From Pseudomaricurvus hydrocarbonicus (GTDB lineage Bacteria; Pseudomonadota; Gammaproteobacteria; Pseudomonadales; Cellvibrionaceae): DNA of 64,000 bases. Positions 58,091 through 64,000 of this stretch are shown here, one piece after another (the first letter of the stretch is position 1; each line of letters opens with the position of its first letter). Location of the stretch: positions 310,001-374,000 of the forward strand of contig NZ_JAAONZ010000001.1 in assembly GCF_011602365.1 (NCBI RefSeq), in the 5' to 3' direction. The notes under the pieces were generated by a model. That model was given only the letters and a program-made list of their open reading frames with translations. It searched no databases and was not told the origin of the DNA. The translations under genes and the position numbers were made by a program.

Positions 58091-58885
58091 TCAAATCATC
58101 AAAATATCACGATCGAGTCGCTGGATAATTTTCTCAATCATGTTGCCACGCAGCGCGCCTTTCAAACCTTTGCGGCGATGACTGGAAATCAAGATAAGAT
58201 CGGCATCAATGTCGTTGGCGACATCACAGATAATGTCTTGCGGCTCACCTTGTTTGACGTAAATACGGTCATTCGGCACGCTGTACATGGACGCAATTTT
58301 GCTGCGATCCGGATATTCCATCGAATCTTCATAAGCATTCACCACATGAGTTTCCAGCTCGAAGTGATCAGAGAACTTGCTGGCCACATCCAGCACCCGC
58401 TGATTTCGCTCAGCGTAATCTTCATCCTGGATTTTCACGGTGCAGAGCATACGGCCGGAGTGATTTTCCGATGGTCGCGAGGCCATCAGTACAGGGTTTT
58501 CGGATTCCCGCAGCAACTTCCATTTTTCATCGCTGAACATGTTGCCGCTCTGCTGCTCATAATAAGGCGCAATGGTGAGAGCCGCGTTTAACTCTTTTGC
58601 CGCTTGAACGATGATGTCGTTACTGCTGCTGCCCCACCCCAGTGTGACAGAATATTCAACATGGGTACCCACCAAAGGGTCGTGAATATTCTCTTTGAGC
58701 CATTCACTGGTACACAGAACGGTGGGCGACTGTTGCAGCGGCTGTTTGAACGGTGTCACGATAAACACCATCTTTGCGGTGGCATTATCACTCGTTCTGT
58801 TCGCCAACAGCAGCGCACGCTCCAGGGCGGGATGATTTTTCTGGCTGGGATCAATGACCACGAGCACAGTAATTTGGGGTTGCAT
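58091..58885 (-). CDS. Tandem-domain universal stress protein
   Basis: This 264-aa protein has two Usp domains in series (residues about 5-140 and 145-264), as in UspE. The second domain keeps an adenine nucleotide-type motif: DADLILISSHRRKGLKGALRGN resembles G-2x-G-9x-G. The first is more divergent (ITVLVVIDPSQKNHPALER). Such proteins support survival in stress, often under low oxygen. AAGGAAGG precedes the ATG. An Anr/FNR-type site with a correctly spaced -10 lies upstream, so anaerobic induction is predicted. It is monocistronic. Confidence 0.88.
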   Translation of the reverse strand: MQPQITVLVVIDPSQKNHPALERALLLANRTSDNATAKMVFIVTPFKQPLQQSPTVLCTSEWLKENIHDPLVGTHVEYSVTLGWGSSSNDIIVQAAKELNAALTIAPYYEQQSGNMFSDEKWKLLRESENPVLMASRPSENHSGRMLCTVKIQDEDYAERNQRVLDVASKFSDHFELETHVVNAYEDSMEYPDRSKIASMYSVPNDRIYVKQGEPQDIICDVANDIDADLILISSHRRKGLKGALRGNMIEKIIQRLDRDILMI

Positions 58886-59193
58886 ATAACCTTCCTTTTT
58901 AATTATTAGCCATTCGGAATTTATAATCAGTCACTTCACTGCTAGCCACCAATCTCTCTATTGGCCGGAAACTTACTAGAGGAGTATACCCAATGGCCAG
59001 CTGGTGTTTTTGACCTACATCAGCATACCTGCGTTCCCGGTAAACAGGCATTGCCTTGAAGGACTAGAGTATCTTGTAACACACCCAACCACCTCTGTAA
59101 AAATACGCACTTACCCTTAGTTGACAGTCGACGGCTCAACGATTGATCGTCCGCTTGTTGATTCCACCCCCCGGTCATCGTCCACCGCAGGGG
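58886..59193. other. Region between the usp gene and the MATE gene
   Basis: Contains the usp leader and promoter (58983-59023). A small inverted repeat CCAAT-N6-ATTGG lies near 58946-58963. Past 59030 I see nothing recognisable and no terminator T-run for the MATE gene. Confidence 0.45.
58983..59023 (-). promoter_or_regulatory. Anr/FNR-dependent promoter of the usp gene
   Basis: TTGAC-CTAC-ATCAG (59010-59023) matches the FNR/Anr box TTGAT-N4-ATCAA at 8 of 10 positions. On the minus strand it is followed by a -10 hexamer TATACT (58988-58983). The box centre is about 41 bp from the predicted start, the class II position for these activators. The rest of the leader to the usp ATG is about 90 nt. 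Confidence 0.6.
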
Positions 59194-60543
59194 TCAATCG
59201 AGCGGGCGACGCGCAATCCGGTACAATCTGGCCCCCAACAGCACCGCCGTCAAGGACAGCCCCACCACCAGCGCCACCCAAAAACCCTGTGCCGCCATCG
59301 GAGGCCCCAACCATTCCGTCCGGGCCAGAGTGATACCGAGAGGAATCGCCACGCCCCAGTACGACAACAAGATCAACGCCAGCGGGATACGGGTATCCTG
59401 ATAAGCTCGCAGAGCGGCATTGGAGGCAATTTGAATTTGATCCGGGAATTGATAAATCGCCATCCAAACAAACAACCCGGCGGCCACGGCCTGGACTTCA
59501 ATATCCGTGGTGTACCAGCTGACGATGGAATGTCGAAAAGTCAGAATCAGGGTCATCGTCGTCAGCGCCAGCAGGCCAGAGGCCAAAACCCCGGTACGCA
59601 CGACAAAGTTCGCCAGCGGTTGTTGATTGCGCCCCAAAAAGTAGCCAACGCGAATGGTGATGGCCTGAGAAAGGCTAAGGGGAAACATAAAGATCAAATG
59701 CGACACACTCAAGGCAATCTGATGACTGGCCACCACCAAAGCCCCGAGCGGCGCCAGCAACAGCGCGATCGCCGAAAAGATGGAGACCTCCGCAAACACC
59801 GCTATTGAAATGGGCAGCCCCAGCCTGGCGATCTGTCCAATTTTCAACCAGTCCGGTCGCAGCCACCGCTGGAACAACTGGATGCCTTCGTAGCACTCCG
59901 GGCGCGAGGTAAACCACCACATCACCCCCACCTGTAACCACATACTCACTGCGGTCGCCACACCACAGCCGGCACCACCCAGTTCGGGCAGCCCCCAACG
60001 TCCATAGATTAAGCCGTAATTGAGCGGGATGTTCACCAAAAAAGCCACAAAACTGCTGAGCATGAAAGGTTTGGTACGCCCCATACCCTCAGTAAAAGAC
60101 CGCAAACTGCTGTAAATCGCGGCACCCGGCAAGCCAAACGCCACCGCCGTCAAATAGCCCTCGGTAATGCTGGCAAAAGAACGGTCCACCGCCAACCAGA
60201 CTAACAGCGTTTCGGTGTGCAACAGCAAAAAGACGCAGGGCACCGCAGTCGCCAGGGCCAGCCAGATACTCTGCTGTACGGTGCTGACAATCGACGTGTG
60301 GTCCCCCGCGCCGTGATAACGCGCCACCATCGAGGTGGTGGCAATCAGCAACCCTGAAATTAACAAGTACATGGGCAACCAGATGCCGCTGCCAATGGCC
60401 ACCGCCGCCAGGTCATTGGCGTGATAACGACCCGCCATCAGGGTGTCCACGGCGCTGGTGCCGGTCACCAACAATTGTGCCGCCAACAACGGACTGGCCA
60501 ATTTGAGCAGGTGTTTCAGTTCGATTAAAAAAGGAGACTTCAC
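59194..60543 (-). CDS. MATE family efflux pump (NorM-like)
   Basis: This 449-aa inner-membrane sodium or proton antiporter of the MATE family has twelve predicted helices in two related halves. It opens with LLKLASPLLAAQLLVTGTSA followed by DTLMAGRYHANDLAAVAIG, and the second half begins near IGQIARLGLPISIAVFAEVS, both typical of NorM-type multidrug exporters. The start is GTG with AGGA 5 nt upstream. It is divergent from moeA with about 100 bp between. Cationic drugs and dyes are the usual substrates; specificity cannot be read from sequence. Confidence 0.9.
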   Translation of the reverse strand: MKSPFLIELKHLLKLASPLLAAQLLVTGTSAVDTLMAGRYHANDLAAVAIGSGIWLPMYLLISGLLIATTSMVARYHGAGDHTSIVSTVQQSIWLALATAVPCVFLLLHTETLLVWLAVDRSFASITEGYLTAVAFGLPGAAIYSSLRSFTEGMGRTKPFMLSSFVAFLVNIPLNYGLIYGRWGLPELGGAGCGVATAVSMWLQVGVMWWFTSRPECYEGIQLFQRWLRPDWLKIGQIARLGLPISIAVFAEVSIFSAIALLLAPLGALVVASHQIALSVSHLIFMFPLSLSQAITIRVGYFLGRNQQPLANFVVRTGVLASGLLALTTMTLILTFRHSIVSWYTTDIEVQAVAAGLFVWMAIYQFPDQIQIASNAALRAYQDTRIPLALILLSYWGVAIPLGITLARTEWLGPPMAAQGFWVALVVGLSLTAVLLGARLYRIARRPLD

Positions 60544-60680
60544 GACAATCCTAAATAATGGCAGCAGGCGTCTAAGCGCAAACAGCGCATTCTAGCGACT
60601 TCACCGCTTAAACACAGTAAAAGATCCATCGCGGACAAGGTATAATGAACACCGGACATTATCAGAGGCAAGAACCCCTT

Positions 60681-61883
60681 ATGGCAGGCATGCAGTCAGT
60701 CACCGACGCTTTGGCACAGATCCTCCAATCAGCCACGGCAGTCACCCACACGGAGGTCTTGCCGCTGATGCAGGCCCACGGGCGCATTCTGGCCAGCGCC
60801 CAAATCAGCCCCGTCGATGTCCCCCCGGCGGACAACAGCGCGATGGACGGCTACGCCTTTTGTCATGGCGATTTACGCACAACGCCTCACACCGACTTTC
60901 CCATCAGCCAGCGAATAGCCGCGGGCCATGCCCCAGTCGGCCTGCAACAAGGAACCGCCGCCAGGATTTTTACCGGTGCGGAAATCCCGGCAGGGGCCGA
61001 TAGCGTCGCGATGCAGGAACAGTGTGTCGTCAACCACGATCAAGTACAGATACCCGCCACGGTGCCATTGGGCAACAACGTGCGCCCCCGCGGACAGGAC
61101 ATACTTCAGGGCGCCGAGGTTGCCGCCGCAGGGCAAACCCTCACCCCCCAGACGCTGGGCTTGCTGGCTTCGGTCGGCATTGATCGCATCCCCGTCTTGC
61201 GCCGCCTGAAAGTGGCGATCCTTTCCAGCGGCGATGAGCTGGTGGAACCGGGAGAGCCCTTGCAAGCCGGACAGATATACAATTCCAATCGTTTCCTGCT
61301 CGCCGGCCTGCTCCACAAAATGGATATCATCCCGCTGGATTTGGGCCGGGTAGAAGATACGCCGGAAGCCACCTTGCAAGCCCTGAGCCGTGCCACCCTG
61401 GAAGCCGATGTGATTGTCAGCACCGGCGGAGTGTCCGTGGGCGAAGAGGACCACATCAAGGGTGCCGTGGAAAAACTGGGTGAATTAACACTCTGGAAAA
61501 TGGCCATCAAACCCGGCAAGCCCCTGGCCTTTGGTCGTGTCGGCGACACGCCCTTTTTTGGTTTGCCGGGCAATCCGGTGTCCACGTTTGTTACCTTTTT
61601 GTTGTTTGTCCGCCCCTACCTGCAAAAAATGCAGGGGCGAACACCGCTCTTACCCCGGGGCAGCTTCGTTGCTGCCAGCTTTGAGCGGCCCAGCAAAAGC
61701 ATTCGCCAAGAGTATGTGCGAGTGAACATCACCGACGACGGTGGCATGCAAACCTTCGCCAATCAAAGTTCAGGCGTCCTTTCTTCCACCAGCTGGTCTA
61801 ATGCAATGGCAATTGTCCCAGTCGACACCCCCATTCACACAGGTGATTTGGTGCGGGTAATTCGCTACGATCAGTTATTTTGA
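60681..61883 (+). CDS. moeA: Molybdopterin molybdotransferase
   Basis: MoeA inserts molybdate into MPT-adenylate to give molybdenum cofactor. The protein has the conserved VDVPPADNSAMDGYAF near residue 50, SSGDELVEPGEPL, VSTGGVSVGEEDHIKG and KPGKPLAFGRVG with FFGLPGNPVSTFV (MPT-binding, residues about 180-320). ATGs at 60645, 60681 and 60690 are possible. 60681 is chosen since a TATAAT overlaps the first, which would put it at or before the transcription start, and the family N-terminus fits. No other Mo-cofactor gene is adjacent apart from the MOSC gene two downstream. Confidence 0.92.
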   Translation: MAGMQSVTDALAQILQSATAVTHTEVLPLMQAHGRILASAQISPVDVPPADNSAMDGYAFCHGDLRTTPHTDFPISQRIAAGHAPVGLQQGTAARIFTGAEIPAGADSVAMQEQCVVNHDQVQIPATVPLGNNVRPRGQDILQGAEVAAAGQTLTPQTLGLLASVGIDRIPVLRRLKVAILSSGDELVEPGEPLQAGQIYNSNRFLLAGLLHKMDIIPLDLGRVEDTPEATLQALSRATLEADVIVSTGGVSVGEEDHIKGAVEKLGELTLWKMAIKPGKPLAFGRVGDTPFFGLPGNPVSTFVTFLLFVRPYLQKMQGRTPLLPRGSFVAASFERPSKSIRQEYVRVNITDDGGMQTFANQSSGVLSSTSWSNAMAIVPVDTPIHTGDLVRVIRYDQLF

Positions 61884-61978
61884 ACCACAATAAATGAATG
61901 AGGCACAATAGCTCACCTGAGAGCCTGCCTTCAAAAACATCTTCCACACTAGCTTGCAACCCAACAGAGGGAATACTC

Positions 61979-62269
61979 ATGGACCAACAGACACAAACCG
62001 AACTAGAAGCCGCCGCTTTCCGCCGTCTGCTGCAACATCTGGATAGCCGCAAAGACGTGCAGAACATCGACCTGATGAACCTGGCCGGCTTTTGCCGCAA
62101 TTGCCTGAGCAAATGGGTCATGGCCGCCGCCGAGGAAAAAGGCGTCGCGGTGGATTACGATCAGGCCCGTGAGATGGTCTACGGCATGCCCTACAGCGAG
62201 TGGAAAGACAAATACCAGCAACCTGCGACACCGGAACAACTGGCCGCGTTTGAAAAAACGCAAAAGTAA
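61979..62269 (+). CDS. DUF1244 family protein
   Basis: This 96-aa protein has a typical DUF1244 sequence: AAAFRRLLQHLDSRKDVQNI, LMNLAGFCRNCLSKW with two conserved cysteines, and AREMVYGMPYSEWKDKYQ. The frame is open from 61898, but AGAGGG lies 7 nt before the ATG at 61979. The family is small, helical and of unknown function, widespread in alpha- and gammaproteobacteria. It sits between moeA and a MOSC protein on the same strand, about 95 bp after moeA; a link to molybdenum or sulfur metabolism is possible but unproven. Confidence 0.88.
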   Translation: MDQQTQTELEAAAFRRLLQHLDSRKDVQNIDLMNLAGFCRNCLSKWVMAAAEEKGVAVDYDQAREMVYGMPYSEWKDKYQQPATPEQLAAFEKTQK

Positions 62270-62339
62270 TCCCGCATCGGCGAGTCACTGACTGCTGGAT
62301 AACCTCCGTTTCGGGAAACCCAAAACAACAGGGACAACC

Positions 62340-63206
62340 ATGACCACCGTGCACATAGAGCAGCTGACCCTTTATCCGGTAAAGTCCCTGCGTGGTATTC
62401 AGGTGAATGACTGGCCGGTTACCGAAGAGGGTTTACAGTTTGATCGCCACTGGATGCTGGTGATGCCCAACGGGCGCTTCATCACCCAGCGTCAACTGCC
62501 GCGGATGAGCTTGATCGATACCGCCATTGACGGGGATCATCTGGTACTCAGTGCCGCCAGTAAAGGCGAGGTAAAACTCCCGCTACAGTACACCCAGACC
62601 CTCAACTCGCAACCGGTTTTCTCAGCCACCGTCTGGCGCGACGAGTGCGATGTCGTCGAAGCCGCTGCAGCGGCTTCGGCCTGGCTCAATCAGGCACTGC
62701 GACCTCCACAGCCTTTGCGCTTGGTGGCCATGGCCCACGATCATCAACGGGTACAATCTCAACCCGAGCGCTTTGGTGCCAACACACACACCCGCTTTGC
62801 AGACGCCGCGCCCTTTCTGGTGGCCAACAACGCCTCGCTGGCGGCACTCAATCACGCCTTAACCGGCAAAGGCATGCAGCCGGTGGACATGCGCCGTTTT
62901 CGCCCGAACATTGTATTGTCCGGACTGGAGGCTTTTACGGAACATCAGGTCAGCCAGTTGCAACGAGATGATGGCTTGTGCTTACAGCTGCGCGATCATT
63001 GTGAACGCTGCATCATGACCACCATTGATCCGGACAGTGGCGAGAAATCTGCCGACATGGAACCCTATCACACCCTGGCAAGCCTGAATGCCATGCCCGA
63101 CAATCCCAAAGCCGCCGCCTTTGCGGTCAATGCCACCCTGGAAATTGAGGCCCCATCCCCCCCGGGCATACGCAGGCTGAGCATCGGCGACAGCTTCTCG
63201 TGTTAA
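62340..63206 (+). CDS. MOSC domain protein (YcbX-like, without ferredoxin domain)
   Basis: This 288-aa protein has an N-terminal MOSC-N beta-barrel (HIEQLTLYPVKSLRGIQVND, then FDRHWMLVMPNGRFITQRQ) and a C-terminal MOSC domain (MRRFRPNIVLSGLEAFTEHQ, with the conserved cysteine in HCERCIMTTIDPDSGE). This is the architecture of YcbX/mARC proteins, which use molybdenum cofactor to reduce N-hydroxylated compounds. Unlike YcbX of about 369 aa it lacks the C-terminal ferredoxin domain, so an external electron donor is expected. Its neighbour moeA supplies the cofactor. AGGGA precedes the ATG. Confidence 0.9.
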   Translation: MTTVHIEQLTLYPVKSLRGIQVNDWPVTEEGLQFDRHWMLVMPNGRFITQRQLPRMSLIDTAIDGDHLVLSAASKGEVKLPLQYTQTLNSQPVFSATVWRDECDVVEAAAAASAWLNQALRPPQPLRLVAMAHDHQRVQSQPERFGANTHTRFADAAPFLVANNASLAALNHALTGKGMQPVDMRRFRPNIVLSGLEAFTEHQVSQLQRDDGLCLQLRDHCERCIMTTIDPDSGEKSADMEPYHTLASLNAMPDNPKAAAFAVNATLEIEAPSPPGIRRLSIGDSFSC

Positions 63207-63347
63207 ACCACGCAGTTTCTTGTTTAGCTCTGCTGCGGTGTTGCACTTGCCTGTTTCTGTCATCGGTTTAATTGTTGTCTGAAAGTGTTTCTGTTGCAGA
63301 GTGACTTTCATCCACGTCGTGCATGCCAAGCGCTGGCCACAGCCCCG

Positions 63348-64000
63348 TCACCAAATATGCACACGCTGACCTGGCGGCAAATACAATGTGTTTTGGTCCG
63401 TCACGGAAAAGGCATCATACCAGGCGTCCATGTTGCGCATTACCCCATTGACCCGGTACTTCGCCGGGCTGTGCGGATTTGACACGACCATTTGTCTGAG
63501 TGATTCCTGAGTCATCTTCGAGCGCCACACTTGCGCCCAGCCAAAGAAAAAACGCTGATCGCCACTCCAGCCATCCAGCACCGGCGCCTTGCCATCCTGC
63601 TCTTGCGCCACAAAGTTACGGTAAGCGGTATAGGCCAATGTAAGTCCGCCCAGGTCGCCAATATTTTCTCCCAAGGTTAACTGGCCGCTCAGACGCAAAC
63701 CTTCCAGCGGCTCATATTGACTGTACTGTTTAACCAATACCTGAGCGCGTTCTTCAAAGCGTTTGCGGGCCTCGGGCGTCCACCAGTTACGCAGCACACC
63801 CTGACCATCGGACAGGCTGCCCTGATCATCAAAACCGTGCCCCATTTCATGCCCGATAACGCCACCGATGGCCGCAAAATTCACCGCCGGGTCGGCGTTC
63901 ACATCAAAGAACGGTGGCTGCAGTATCGCGGCGGGAAAGACAATTTCATTGCGGCTGGATGAGTAGTAGGCGTTAATCTCCTGTGGGTTCATCATCCATT
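63348..64000 (-). CDS. M13 family metallopeptidase, C-terminal part (cut by window edge)
   Basis: This is the C-terminal portion of a neprilysin-like (M13, PepO) zinc endopeptidase; the gene continues past base 64000. It shows the typical INAYYSSSRNEIVFPAAILQ, the zinc motif GHEMGHGFDDQG (H-E-x-x-H with the following D-D), the third-ligand region LTLGENIGDLGGLTLAY, and the family C-terminus NTLYLPPGQRVHIW ending in -IW. The ATG at 63995 is internal, so no start is seen. M13 enzymes of bacteria are usually secreted or membrane-bound. Confidence 0.92.
   Translation of the reverse strand, partial: WMMNPQEINAYYSSSRNEIVFPAAILQPPFFDVNADPAVNFAAIGGVIGHEMGHGFDDQGSLSDGQGVLRNWWTPEARKRFEERAQVLVKQYSQYEPLEGLRLSGQLTLGENIGDLGGLTLAYTAYRNFVAQEQDGKAPVLDGWSGDQRFFFGWAQVWRSKMTQESLRQMVVSNPHSPAKYRVNGVMRNMDAWYDAFSVTDQNTLYLPPGQRVHIW

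Noticed and set aside
60641-60646. TATAAT overlapping the first possible moeA ATG as a proven promoter
   Set aside because: No acceptable -35 at 16-18 bp and no TG extension; used only as a hint against the 60645 start.

Overview
The window is chromosomal DNA of a gammaproteobacterium, most likely a marine Cellvibrionales/Pseudomonadales-type organism. The evidence is a Pseudomonas-like run of housekeeping genes (rpsB-tsf-pyrH-frr-uppS-cdsA-dxr-rseP-bamA-skp-lpxD-fabZ-lpxA-lpxB-rnhB, with map-glnD-dapC-arsC family-dapD-dapE running the other way), Gram-negative outer-membrane and lipid A genes, and two large TonB-dependent receptors. I see no rRNA, tRNA, CRISPR array, phage or intact insertion sequence.

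Layout. 0.2-2.1 kb (minus): an M48 membrane protease and two YbjQ-family genes. 2.2-18.3 kb (minus): translation factors, UMP kinase, isoprenoid and phospholipid enzymes, the BAM and Skp envelope genes and lipid A synthesis, broken up by intrinsic terminators after frr, tsf and rpsB. 18.8-28.5 kb (plus): map, glnD and lysine/diaminopimelate genes, with nth and an ArsC-family gene between them and a small minus-strand gene at 24.6 kb. 28.6-30.9 kb: an EamA exporter, an EF-P-like gene and a duplicated 3' fragment of the exporter. 30.9-36.4 kb: an accessory island holding a beta-helix-like repeat protein, a DNase II homologue, a large phosphoesterase and a small membrane protein. 36.7-41.1 kb: an omega-aminotransferase, a succinate-semialdehyde dehydrogenase and a divergent LysR regulator. 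41.3-52.0 kb: a GNAT enzyme, an M19 dipeptidase, a periplasmic binding-like protein, and two TonB receptors with two AraC regulators. 52.1-54.0 kb: two bacterioferritin subunits and a DUF4136 lipoprotein. 54.4-60.5 kb: fadBA, a universal stress protein with an Anr/FNR-type promoter, and a MATE exporter. 60.7-64 kb: moeA, a DUF1244 gene, a MOSC protein and the C-terminal part of an M13 metallopeptidase cut by the window edge.

Most unusual points. (1) The 30.9-36.4 kb island pairs an animal-type DNase II carrying both HxK motifs with a phosphoesterase whose metal-site motif is altered and with a repeat protein; none has a signal peptide. (2) Short tandem repeats sit on gene boundaries: the stop codons of the M48, dapC, arsC-family, eamA and dipeptidase genes lie inside repeat arrays, and the lpxB start codon is the last of a 19-bp array in which four of the five upstream units carry an ATG opening a tiny ORF. 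(3) The two bacterioferritins have complementary active sites: one keeps the haem methionine, the other keeps the ferroxidase ligands. All function calls come from motif recognition by eye; no search was run.
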